Below are positions 36,900 to 44,913 of a stretch of 64,000 bases of DNA, in pieces. The DNA lies in assembly GCF_009740395.1 (NCBI RefSeq), contig NZ_WOXT01000006.1, positions 62,001 through 126,000 on the forward strand, in the 5' to 3' direction. This stretch comes from Noviluteimonas gilva (GTDB lineage: Bacteria; Pseudomonadota; Gammaproteobacteria; Xanthomonadales; Xanthomonadaceae). The first letter of the stretch is position 1. Each line of letters starts with the position of its first letter. Made by a program: the position numbers and the translations under genes. The notes under the pieces are model-generated. The model saw nothing but the letters and a program-made list of their open reading frames with translations, did not search any database and was not told the origin of the DNA.

Positions 36900-37730
36900 A
36901 TGTTCCGTGTGTTGCAGGCCGTGTTCGTCGCCGCGCTCCTGTCCGCCTGCGTGGCGAAGGGCGATCCCTCGAAGCCGATTCCCATCGCAACCGTCCCCGC
37001 GACCAGCGGAAAGGCCGATCGTCTCGTCGTCGTGTTGCCCGGTCGCGCCGACGACCTGCGTCGCCTGCAGGACAGCGGCGTCGCCGATTCCATCCACCAG
37101 GCGTGGCCGGGCGCGGACGTGGTGTTCGCCGAACTCACGCTCGACTTCTATCGCGAAGGCGATGCGCTGAAACGTTTGCGCACCGAAGTGATCGAACCGC
37201 TGCGCGCACGTGGCTATCGCGAAGTGTGGATGGCCGGCGCGTCGATGGGCGGGATGGGCACGTTGATGTACGACGCGCAGTTCCCGGGCGAACTCGACGG
37301 CATGATCCTGCTCGCGCCGTACCTGGGCGACTTCGACCTGCTCCTGGAAATCGACAAGGCCGGCGGCGTGCGGCAGTGGAACGGCGGTGCGCCGCAAGGT
37401 TTCACCGAGCAGAGTTGGCAACGTGATGTGTGGCGTTACATCAAACAGCTCGCGGACGATCCCGTGCGCAGCCAACGCATCTGGTTGGCGTACGGCGATG
37501 AGGATCGCCTACGCAAGGCGATGCCCTTGTTCGTGCCGGCGCTGCATGCCAAGCAGGTGTTCGTGCGCGATGGTGGGCATACCTGGAGCGTGTGGACGCC
37601 TGCGACGCTGGACGTGCTTCGCGCAATCGACGCCCAGCGTTCGTCGGCTCAGGCCGCGAGCGTCGGCAAGCGCGACAACGCATCCTCTGGGACGACTTCG
37701 GCGAAGCGCGCAGACACGCGTTCGCCATAG
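36900..37730 (+). CDS. Lipoprotein alpha/beta hydrolase, exported
   Basis: A 276-residue protein with a lipoprotein signal (VFVAALLSAC, Cys about 17) and an alpha/beta hydrolase fold. RLVVVLPGRADDLRRL resembles the oxyanion strand, WMAGASMGGMGTLM carries the nucleophile Ser in GxSxG, LAYGDEDRL supplies the likely Asp, and DGGHTWSVW the His. Substrate unknown; esterase or thioesterase type. I chose the ATG at 36900 with AAGGA eight bases upstream over the ATG at 36891. The last 30 residues are charged and lie in an 82-base overlap with the convergent gene at 37649. Confidence 0.82.
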   Translation: MFRVLQAVFVAALLSACVAKGDPSKPIPIATVPATSGKADRLVVVLPGRADDLRRLQDSGVADSIHQAWPGADVVFAELTLDFYREGDALKRLRTEVIEPLRARGYREVWMAGASMGGMGTLMYDAQFPGELDGMILLAPYLGDFDLLLEIDKAGGVRQWNGGAPQGFTEQSWQRDVWRYIKQLADDPVRSQRIWLAYGDEDRLRKAMPLFVPALHAKQVFVRDGGHTWSVWTPATLDVLRAIDAQRSSAQAASVGKRDNASSGTTSAKRADTRSP

Positions 37731-38176
37731 CTCGGCGTTGTCGAAGTGACCAGATAGTCGAGCGCTTCCAGCAAGCGATCGAGCAACAGCACCGGGTCGC
37801 TTGTGGACTGGATGGCCAGGCGCAGTTCGGCGGACGTGGGCGTGCGCTGCAACTGCAGCATGTCGATGAGGTACATCTTCGCGGCGGCGAGCGAGCGGCG
37901 TTTTGCCGTCGGTACCGAAGCGGGCATGGGCGCAACTACGGATGCAGGCGCGATCGGCACAATCACGGGCGCGCTGTCCGCCGATGCGAGGAAGCCTTCG
38001 CGCACGAGGCGATCGATCGATGGCACGCGTTCGGCGCCGAGCATCGCGATCAATTCCGCGCGCGTGCGCTTGCCGTCGGCGAGGATCAGGATCTGCCGAT
38101 CGCGCAAGTCCACCGCACCGGATTTTCCCGCGGCGCCCAGTGCATCGCGTGCCTTGTCGGTCTTGGACAGTCGCAT
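37649..38176 (-). CDS. Conserved-looking cytoplasmic protein, possibly winged-helix, unknown function
   Basis: A 175-residue protein I do not recognise. The N-terminal half has RQILILADGKRTRAELIAML and IDRLVREGFL, a helix-turn-helix plus wing pattern seen in small regulators. The middle is an Ala/Pro/Val linker, and the C-terminal half is helical (RSLAAAKMYLIDMLQL, DPVLLLDRLLEALDYL). No signal peptide or membrane helix. The ATG at 38176 has AGGG nine bases upstream. It diverges from plcP over 161 bases and overlaps the lipoprotein hydrolase end by 82 bases. Confidence 0.7.
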   Translation of the reverse strand: MRLSKTDKARDALGAAGKSGAVDLRDRQILILADGKRTRAELIAMLGAERVPSIDRLVREGFLASADSAPVIVPIAPASVVAPMPASVPTAKRRSLAAAKMYLIDMLQLQRTPTSAELRLAIQSTSDPVLLLDRLLEALDYLVTSTTPSYGERVSARFAEVVPEDALSRLPTLAA

Positions 38177-38251
38177 GGCGTTTCCCTCTGAGGCGCGGCA
38201 GGCTAGTCGGGCGATGTGATCGTTCGATGACAAGCGGGACGGCCTTCTGCG

Positions 38252-38291
38252 TTGTCATGCAGGCGCAGCCACCGTGTCACGCGCGTGTCGC
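38252..38291 (+). promoter_or_regulatory. Candidate PhoB box upstream of plcP
   Basis: Seven-base units spaced exactly 11 bases apart: TTGTCAT (38252), GCGCAGC (38263, degenerate), GTGTCAC (38274) and GTGTCGC (38285). The PhoB consensus is CTGTCAY units with four-base spacers, so three units match at five or six of seven bases in register. It ends 46 bases before the plcP start, and phosphate control would fit the gene functions. Individual mismatches make this tentative. Confidence 0.4.
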
Positions 38292-38337
38292 CGAGCGGCA
38301 GCAGGCTGGGCACAGGACCACCACGACCGGAGTCCGC

Positions 38338-39183
38338 ATGCGCATGCCCGCATCGTCCGCTGCCGTGCCGCTTCCGCCGCCAGCGCGGCGCACCGCCTTT
38401 CTCTCCGACACGCACATCGGCTCCAAGCACTGCCACGCTGCGGAACTCGCGGTGTTCCTCGAAACTTTGCGCTGCGATCGCCTTTACCTCGTTGGCGACA
38501 TCGTCGATCTGTGGTGGCTCTCGCATCGGCGCGCGCATTGGCAAGCCTCGCACCAGCGCGTGATCGAAGCCCTGCATGCGCTGCGTCGCGCGGGCACCGA
38601 CATCGTCTACATCCCCGGCAACCATGATCGTCCGATGCGCCGCTTCTGCGGCCTGGCGCTGCCCGCGATGCGCGTGCGGCGGCGCGCGGTGCACGTCACC
38701 GTCGACGGGCGCCGTCTGCTCGTCGTGCACGGCGATGAGTTCGATGCGCAGACGCAGTTCGGCAATCTGCAGGAGCGCTTCGGCGACTGGTTGTACTACC
38801 GCATCCTCACCGGCAATCAGTTGCTCAATCGTGCGCGACGCCGGGTCGGCATGCGGTACTGGTCGCTGGCGGAATTCCTCAAGCGCCGAAGCGACGCCGC
38901 CGAGCGCTACATCGAGCGCTATCGCCAGGCGGGCTTGTCCGAAGCGCGGCGTCGCGGGCTCGACGGCATCGTGTGCGGACATATCCATCGCGCGGCGCTC
39001 GAAGTGCGCCATGGCCTGGTCTACGCCAACGATGGCGATTGGGTCGAGTCGCTGACCGCGCTCGTCGAGGACCACGACGGCACGCTGCGCCTGCTGTCGC
39101 ACACGCACGCCACGCTCGCGCGGATCGGGCCACGACCGGTGTTCACGCCCGCATTGCCTTCCGAAAACAGCCTCGCGGCCTGA
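38338..39183 (+). CDS. plcP: PlcP-like metallophosphoesterase (phospholipase C type)
   Basis: A 281-residue calcineurin-like phosphoesterase. Metal-binding motifs are SDTHIG, LVGDIVD, PGNHDRP, VVHGDEFD and CGHIHRA. Stretches such as MRYWSLAEFLKRR and NDGDWVESLTALVEDHDG match PlcP, the enzyme that removes phospholipid head groups in phosphate-starved bacteria, more closely than LpxH of lipid A synthesis, a distant relative with the same motifs. It is followed after 43 bases by a GT4 glycosyltransferase, the PlcP-Agt arrangement for replacing phospholipids by glycolipids. The ATG at 38338 has GGAG five bases upstream. Confidence 0.75.
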   Translation: MRMPASSAAVPLPPPARRTAFLSDTHIGSKHCHAAELAVFLETLRCDRLYLVGDIVDLWWLSHRRAHWQASHQRVIEALHALRRAGTDIVYIPGNHDRPMRRFCGLALPAMRVRRRAVHVTVDGRRLLVVHGDEFDAQTQFGNLQERFGDWLYYRILTGNQLLNRARRRVGMRYWSLAEFLKRRSDAAERYIERYRQAGLSEARRRGLDGIVCGHIHRAALEVRHGLVYANDGDWVESLTALVEDHDGTLRLLSHTHATLARIGPRPVFTPALPSENSLAA

Positions 39184-39226
39184 TCGCGTCGCAAAAGTGT
39201 CACAGGACTGCCATACCGTGATCGGC

Positions 39227-40441
39227 ATGGACATCCTGATGGTGTCGGACGTTTACTTCCCGCGGATCAACGGCGTCTCGACGTCGATTCGCACCTTCGC
39301 CAAGGCGCTGGTCGCACTGGGCCATCGCGTGGTGCTCGTCGCGCCGGATTACGGCAATGCGCAGCGCGAGGAGCAGGCCAAGCGCGATGCGGAGTTCGGG
39401 CCGGCGTTCGATGTGATCCGCGTGCCCGCGCGCACGATCTTCTTCGATCCCGAAGATCGGTTGATGAAGTCGAGCGCATTGCGCGCGGTATTCGAACGCC
39501 TGGCGCATCGGCGCTGGGATGTCGTGCACGTGCACACGCCCTTCCGCGCGCATGCGCTGGGCGTGCGTGTCGGCCGTGCTTGCAGCGCGCCGGTCGTCGA
39601 GACGTACCACACGTACTTCGAGGAATACGTCGCGCACTACTTGCCGTGGTGTCCGCCGGTGTTGACGCGTTTCCTCGCGCGGCGCCTGTCGCGCAAGTTG
39701 TGCCGCGAGGTCGATCATCTGATCGTTCCGACGGACGAAATGGCCGGCGTGCTGCGCCGTTACGGCATCGACACACCGGCCACCGTGCTGCCGACGGGCA
39801 TCGACCTGTCCGAATTCACGGGCGGTGATCGCGCGGCCTTCCGCGCACGCCACGGATTGAAGGACGTGCAGCCGGTCGTCGCGACGGTGAGCCGTCTGGC
39901 GGTCGAGAAGAACATCGCCTTCCTGATCGACGTCGTGCAACACCTCGTGCCCGAATTCCCGATGCTGCGCTTCGTGATCGCCGGCGAAGGCCCCGACGCG
40001 CCGCGCCTGCGGCGACTCGTGCGCGAGCGCAGGCTCGAGGCGCATGTCCTGTTCCTCGGCAATCTCGATCGCCGCACGACCTTGCTGGATTGCTATCGCG
40101 GCGCGGATGCATTCCTGTTCGCCTCGCCCACCGAAACGCAGGGCCTGGTGTTGATCGAAGCCATGGCACTCGGCGTGCCGATCGTCTCCACCGCGGTGAT
40201 GGGCACGGCGACGGTGTTGCGCGATGCGGCGTCGGCGCTGGTCGCGCCGGAAGATGTTGAAGGATTCGCGGCGCAGGTCACGCGCGTGTTGCGCGATGCC
40301 GAGCTGCGCGCCCTGCTCTCCGCCGCCGGCCCGCGCGATGCAAGTGCATGGAGCCATGACGCGCTGATGCAGCGCGTCCTCAATGTGTATGGCGCGCGCA
40401 CGCCGGCGCCGACGACGCGAACCGCGGAGGAAATCGCATGA
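39227..40441 (+). CDS. GT4 glycosyltransferase, probably glycolipid-forming
   Basis: A 404-residue GT-B enzyme. N-terminal MDILMVSDVYFPRINGVSTSIR is the Gly-rich acceptor loop typical of lipid GT4 enzymes such as MgtA, PimB and SqdX. VVHVHTPFRAHALG and TYHTYFEEYVAHY follow. The donor half has VSRLAVEKN, FVIAGEGPDAPRL and the SPTETQGLVLIEAMALGVP motif with the E-x7-E pair. Placed directly behind plcP, it most likely glycosylates diacylglycerol. Start ATG at 39227 is preferred; an upstream in-frame GTG would add nine residues with no family match. The stop overlaps the next ATG (ATGA). Confidence 0.85.
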   Translation: MDILMVSDVYFPRINGVSTSIRTFAKALVALGHRVVLVAPDYGNAQREEQAKRDAEFGPAFDVIRVPARTIFFDPEDRLMKSSALRAVFERLAHRRWDVVHVHTPFRAHALGVRVGRACSAPVVETYHTYFEEYVAHYLPWCPPVLTRFLARRLSRKLCREVDHLIVPTDEMAGVLRRYGIDTPATVLPTGIDLSEFTGGDRAAFRARHGLKDVQPVVATVSRLAVEKNIAFLIDVVQHLVPEFPMLRFVIAGEGPDAPRLRRLVRERRLEAHVLFLGNLDRRTTLLDCYRGADAFLFASPTETQGLVLIEAMALGVPIVSTAVMGTATVLRDAASALVAPEDVEGFAAQVTRVLRDAELRALLSAAGPRDASAWSHDALMQRVLNVYGARTPAPTTRTAEEIA

Positions 40442-40941
40442 CCACCCAACATCGCCGCTGGCTGCCGATGCTGCTGCTGCTGATCGCGTGCGTCGCGTGG
40501 GCTGCCGCGCCGTGGATCGATCTGGAGAAACGCTTCACGCCCGAGCAGATGCACGCGACCGGGCTGGACACGTTGAAGCCGGAACAACTCGCGTTGCTCA
40601 ATCAACTGCTGCGGGACGACGCGCAAGCTGCGGCCGCTGCCGCGCCTTCGCCCGCACCTGTCGCCACCGTGCCGGCCGAAGGCAGCGAACAACGCAAATC
40701 GTTCTTCGGTTACGACGAGGGCGTGATCCTCACGCGCGTCGTCGGCACGCTGCGCGGATGGGAACCGGGCACCGAGTTCACACTCGCCAACGGGCAGACA
40801 TGGAAAGTGCTCAAGGGCCATTACACCTTGAACAAGCCGCGCGAGAATCCGGAAGTGAAGATCGTGCCTGGCGCCGCGGGCCGCTGGTTCTTCCGCATCG
40901 ATGACGACACGCCGGGCGCGCGCGTCTATCGCATCGACTGA
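40438..40941 (+). CDS. Exported protein of unknown function, third gene of the plcP cluster
   Basis: A 167-residue protein with an N-terminal hydrophobic signal (about 8-23, WLPMLLLLIACVAWAAA). A helical stretch (FTPEQMHATGLDTLKPEQLALLNQLL), an Ala/Pro linker, and a beta-rich C-terminal domain (VVGTLRGWEPGTEFTLANGQTW...FFRIDDDTPGARVYRID) follow. I know similar periplasmic proteins only as hypothetical. Its ATG overlaps the glycosyltransferase stop, so it is coupled to the lipid-remodelling genes. Confidence 0.75.
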   Translation: MTTQHRRWLPMLLLLIACVAWAAAPWIDLEKRFTPEQMHATGLDTLKPEQLALLNQLLRDDAQAAAAAAPSPAPVATVPAEGSEQRKSFFGYDEGVILTRVVGTLRGWEPGTEFTLANGQTWKVLKGHYTLNKPRENPEVKIVPGAAGRWFFRIDDDTPGARVYRID

Positions 40942-41074
40942 GCGACCGCGCACGTCCAAGGCGATTCCGCGCATGGGTGAGCCGCTTCCGAACCACGCGT
41001 CGGTGCGCATCACCTAGCGACATGCGCGCGCCGAATCCAAGCTGCGAACTCCCGTCGCCCATCGGAGGTTCGCA

Positions 41075-41764
41075 ATGGTTCGCAACACAATGCGCCGGCT
41101 CGCCATCGTGGCGCTGGTCGGCATCGCCGCATTCGGCGCGACCGCGTCGGCGCAGATCGCCGTCACGCCCGGCACTTACCTCATCGACGCGACCAAGAAA
41201 AAAGCGCCCGGCACCTCGTGGGATGGCGGATGCATGATCGTCGGCAACAACGGTACGTCGAGCGTGCCTTCGCTGTACGTCTGGAACCCCGACGCCGCAA
41301 GTTGCGGCCGCGCACCGGGCAACACGCAGGCGCTGTGGTCGGTCTATCCGGTGACGTCGCTGTCCGGAAAGGTGGCGCACGTGATCCGAAGCCAGGTCAA
41401 CGGAAAATGTTTGATCCGCTCGTCGAACGGGCAGGCCTTGAACGCCTCGCTGCACCTTTGGACCGACTCGCCGCTCAAGACGTTCTGCGGTTTCCTCACC
41501 GCCGACGCACTGATCACCAATGGCCAGGGCGCGTGGGATTTCAGTGAGATGGTGCCGATCGGCCCGTGGGGCGGTCTGTCCAACTATGCAGGCCATCCGC
41601 GCATTTCCCACGGCAACCGGGCGTGGCTGGTGTTCTCGCCGGAGCCCACCGAATGGCCGAGCACGCATCCGGATCGCTCGCTCGCAAGCTTCACCGACGA
41701 TCCGGTGCTCGGCGATGCATGGATGATCGGCTTGACGCAGATTTCGACCGCGCTGCCCAATTGA
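41075..41764 (+). CDS. Secreted protein, unknown function
   Basis: A 229-residue protein with a clear signal peptide ending ATASA-Q (cleavage about residue 27). The mature chain is rich in Gly, Trp and Ser with four cysteines (GGCMIVG, ASCGRAPG, GKCLIRSS, FCGFLT), which could form two disulfides. I recognise no domain; an all-beta fold is likely. GGAGG lies seven bases before the ATG. It is a single gene with 133 quiet bases upstream, and its stop touches the convergent kinase stop. Confidence 0.75.
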   Translation: MVRNTMRRLAIVALVGIAAFGATASAQIAVTPGTYLIDATKKKAPGTSWDGGCMIVGNNGTSSVPSLYVWNPDAASCGRAPGNTQALWSVYPVTSLSGKVAHVIRSQVNGKCLIRSSNGQALNASLHLWTDSPLKTFCGFLTADALITNGQGAWDFSEMVPIGPWGGLSNYAGHPRISHGNRAWLVFSPEPTEWPSTHPDRSLASFTDDPVLGDAWMIGLTQISTALPN

Positions 41765-43846
41765 TCAGACCGCGGCGAGCCTCGGCGCGACCGGCAGGTC
41801 CACCGGCAGGCACACGCGGAATCGCGAGCCCTGGCCCAGTCCGGGGCTCGTGGCCTTGATCGTTCCGCCGTGCAGGTGCACGAGGCTGCGCACCAGCGAC
41901 AGGCCGATGCCGAGGCCGCCTTCGTTGCGGTCCGGCGTCGACTCGGCCTGCACGAACAGGTTGAACACGCGCGGGATCAACGCGGCATCCATGCCGACCC
42001 CGTCGTCCTCGACTTCGATGCAGGCCAGGTGGTTCTCGACATGGAAGCGCACGTCGATGTGCCCGCCTTCGGGCGTGTACTTCGCCGCGTTGACCAGCAG
42101 GTTGGCGAACACCTGCCGCATGCGCGCCGCATCGCCCAGCACGCGGACGGGGCCTTCGGGCAGCGACACGCGCACCTGGTGGCGCTTGCGTTCGATCATG
42201 GGCGCGACCTGCTCCAGCGCCTCGCGCACGGCCTGCGCGAGGTCCATTTCGCGCACGTCGAGGACGGCCTGGCCTTGCGTCACGCGCGAGACGTCGAGCA
42301 GGTCGTTGACCAGGTGCGTCATGTGCTGCACCTGGCGTTCGATGATTTCGCTGGCCGCGCGGACGCGGACCGGGTCGTCGGGTGACAGGCGCAGCAACGA
42401 GGCAGCGGTGGAAATCGGCGCCAGCGGGTTGCGCAGCTCGTGCGCGAGCGTGGCGAGGAAGCGGTCCTTGCGCTGGTCGGCGTCGCGCAACGAGTACTCG
42501 CTGCGTTCGAGCGCTTCCTGCACGAGCTTCTGCTCGTGGATCTCGGTGCACGTGCCCATCCAGCGCACGATCGTGCCGGTGGCGTCGCGGATCGGCAGCG
42601 CGCGGCCGAGCGTCCAGCGGTACTCGCCGCTGCGGTGGCGCAGGCGATATTCGATTTCGTAGGGCTCACCCGTGAGCAGGCTGTGGCGCCAGCGCTCCCA
42701 CGCGCGCGGCTGGTCTTCGGGGTGGAACATCCCGTTCCAGCCCTCGCCGTCGGTCGAGCCTTCCGGCACGCCGGTGTAGGCGTACCACTGGCGGTTGTAA
42801 TAGTCGTGGTAACCGTCGGGCAGCGTCGACCACACCATCTGCGGGATCATCTCGGCGATCGTGCGGAAGCGTTGTTCGCTTTCGCGCAACGCGTCCAGCG
42901 CAGCCTCGCGGTCGGTGACGTCGTGGCCCTGCACGAAGATCGCGGCGGCCTGTCCATCGTCGCCGACGATCGGCTGGAACACGAAGTCGACGAAGCGCGG
43001 ATGCAACTCGCCGCCGCTCGAGGCCAGCTTCACTTCCATGCCGCGTCCGACGAAACGCCGCTTCGTCTCGCGCACCTGGTCGAGCAACTGCAGGTAGTTC
43101 TGCTCCATGATTTCCGGCAGCGCTTCGGCCAGCTTGCGTCCGATGAGGTCGCGGCGACCGACGAGTTCTTCGTAGGCGGGATTGGCGATCTCGAACACGT
43201 AGTCCGGGCCGGAGATCACCGCCATGAAACCGGGCGCCTGCGCGAACAGCGACATCAGGTGGCTGCGTTGCGCTTCCAGCGCGCTGTTGGCGTCCTGCAC
43301 GGCGCGGGCGCGCGAGACGACGCCCTGCCACAACTGCTCGGGCGTCGCGCCCTGCGCCTGGCGCGCGGCTTCGAGTTCGGCGCGCGTGCGTTGCACGTCG
43401 GTGACATCCGTCGTGTGCTGCAACACCGCGTAGACCTGGCCGCTCGCGTCGAAGATCGGGGTATGCGTCGCGCTCCAGTAGCGTTCTTCCACGAGCCGGC
43501 CTTCCGGCGATTCGCGCTCGATGGTGTACGGGACCAGCGCGAGCATGTCGGGCCGCCCGGTTTGGAACACGCGCAGCATCGAACGGCGCACCGCGTCGCT
43601 TTCGGAATGGCCGTCGGTATCGGTATCGCCCGGGAATGCATCGAACACACGGCGCCCCACGAGCGCGTCCGTCGTCGCGCCCACGATCGACGCGTACGCC
43701 TGGTTGACGGCGAGATAGCGCAGGTCGCGATCCACCACCATGTAGGGGTTGGGCGAGTGGCGAAACAGGGCTTCGAAATCGACCACGTAGGCTCCGGCGC
43801 CACCGCAGGATCGGGAGGCCGGGGATTGTGAAGAAGGCGCTGTCAT
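41765..43846 (-). CDS. Soluble multi-PAS histidine kinase (orphan)
   Basis: A 693-residue kinase without membrane helices. Three PAS domains are visible: about 25-155 (LFRHSPNPYMVVDRDLRYLAVN), about 200-315 (MAVISGPDYVFEIANPAYEEL) and about 322-445 (QMVWSTLPDGYHDYYNRQWYAYTG, with a PAC end WMGTCTEIHEQK). HisKA follows with the phospho-His in LATLAHELRNPLAP (about 467), then HATPase with NLLVNAAKYTPEGG, VEDDGVGMD and GGLGIGLSLVRSLVHLHGG. There is no receiver domain and no response regulator next to it, so the partner is elsewhere. Start ATG at 43846. Confidence 0.9.
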   Translation of the reverse strand: MTAPSSQSPASRSCGGAGAYVVDFEALFRHSPNPYMVVDRDLRYLAVNQAYASIVGATTDALVGRRVFDAFPGDTDTDGHSESDAVRRSMLRVFQTGRPDMLALVPYTIERESPEGRLVEERYWSATHTPIFDASGQVYAVLQHTTDVTDVQRTRAELEAARQAQGATPEQLWQGVVSRARAVQDANSALEAQRSHLMSLFAQAPGFMAVISGPDYVFEIANPAYEELVGRRDLIGRKLAEALPEIMEQNYLQLLDQVRETKRRFVGRGMEVKLASSGGELHPRFVDFVFQPIVGDDGQAAAIFVQGHDVTDREAALDALRESEQRFRTIAEMIPQMVWSTLPDGYHDYYNRQWYAYTGVPEGSTDGEGWNGMFHPEDQPRAWERWRHSLLTGEPYEIEYRLRHRSGEYRWTLGRALPIRDATGTIVRWMGTCTEIHEQKLVQEALERSEYSLRDADQRKDRFLATLAHELRNPLAPISTAASLLRLSPDDPVRVRAASEIIERQVQHMTHLVNDLLDVSRVTQGQAVLDVREMDLAQAVREALEQVAPMIERKRHQVRVSLPEGPVRVLGDAARMRQVFANLLVNAAKYTPEGGHIDVRFHVENHLACIEVEDDGVGMDAALIPRVFNLFVQAESTPDRNEGGLGIGLSLVRSLVHLHGGTIKATSPGLGQGSRFRVCLPVDLPVAPRLAAV

Positions 43847-43861
43847 GGCGCCTTCACGGCG

Positions 43862-44836
43862 TCAGTAGGGCTGGGCGCGATGCCAGCGCAGCGCGGTTTC
43901 GAGGATCGGTTCGAGGCGGTCGTAGGCCGGCACCCAGCCCAGCGCTGCGCGCGCCTTGTCGCTGGCGGCGACCAGGACGGCGGGGTCGCCGGCGCGGCGG
44001 GGCTCGATCGAAAACGGGATCTTGCGGCCGCTCACCGCTTCGGCCGCCGCGATCACCTCGCGCACCGAGAAGCCCTGGCCGTTGCCCAGGTTGAAGGCGT
44101 GCGCGCCGGCGTTCGCATCGAGGTAATCCAGCGCGCGCAGGTGCGCTTCGGCGAGATCGTCGACGTGCACGTAGTCGCGGACGCACGTGCCGTCGGGCGT
44201 CGCGTAGTCCTCGCCGAAGACCTTGAGCGCGGGGCCGGTGCCGAGCGCGGCGCGCAGCACGTTGGGGATCAGGTGCGTTTCGGGCGAATGCGATTCGCCG
44301 ATCGTCGCCTGCGGGCTCGCGCCCGCCGCGTTGAAGTACCGCAGCGCGACCGAACGCAGGCCGTACGCACCGGCCGCGTCGGCGAGGATGCGCTCGACCA
44401 TCAGCTTGCTCGCGCCGTAGGGGTTGATCGGCTGCTTGGGATGGTCTTCGTCGATGCGCGCGCTGTTCGGATGGCCGAACACCGCGGCGGTCGAGGAGAA
44501 CACGAGCCGGTCGACACCGTGCCTGCGCATCGTTTCCAGCAGGTGCAGCGTGCCGCTGACGTTGGCCGCGTAGTAGGCGTACGGATCCTGGACGGATTCG
44601 CCGACGAGCGAGCGCGCGCAGAAATGCATCACCGCATCGAACCGGCGGCCTTCGAACGCGCGGTCGAGCGACGCGCGATCCAGCAGGTCGGCTTCGACCA
44701 GCTCGCCCCACTGCACCGCTTCGCGATGGCCGGTGGACAGATTGTCCAGCACGGTGACGCGATGGTCGCGCAGGGCGAGCCAGCGGGCCATGTGACTGCC
44801 GATGTAACCCGCTCCGCCGCAGACGAGAATATGCAT
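43862..44836 (-). CDS. galE: GalE, UDP-glucose 4-epimerase
   Basis: A 324-residue short-chain dehydrogenase-type epimerase that interconverts UDP-glucose and UDP-galactose for surface polysaccharides. The NAD site is MHILVCGGAGYIGSHMARWL. The catalytic triad is shown by FSSTAAVFG and YGASKLMVERIL. ALRYFNAAGA, CVRDYVHVDDLAEAH and the C-terminal DPAVLVAASDKARAALGW are GalE signatures. The ATG at 44836 matches the family start. Divergent from the patatin gene over 77 bases; the kinase stop lies just beyond its own end. Confidence 0.93.
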   Translation of the reverse strand: MHILVCGGAGYIGSHMARWLALRDHRVTVLDNLSTGHREAVQWGELVEADLLDRASLDRAFEGRRFDAVMHFCARSLVGESVQDPYAYYAANVSGTLHLLETMRRHGVDRLVFSSTAAVFGHPNSARIDEDHPKQPINPYGASKLMVERILADAAGAYGLRSVALRYFNAAGASPQATIGESHSPETHLIPNVLRAALGTGPALKVFGEDYATPDGTCVRDYVHVDDLAEAHLRALDYLDANAGAHAFNLGNGQGFSVREVIAAAEAVSGRKIPFSIEPRRAGDPAVLVAASDKARAALGWVPAYDRLEPILETALRWHRAQPY

Positions 44837-44913
44837 GGCGCAGGAGCATGACCCGTTGCATCGGCGCCCCGCAAGGGCCAAGGTCGCCCCATCGCATCGG
44901 CATGGAGCACGCG

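Noticed and set aside
38338-39183. LpxH of lipid A synthesis
   Set aside because: It shares the metallophosphoesterase motifs, but the GDWVES and YWSL regions and the GT4 neighbour fit PlcP better; LpxH would be expected in a housekeeping context.
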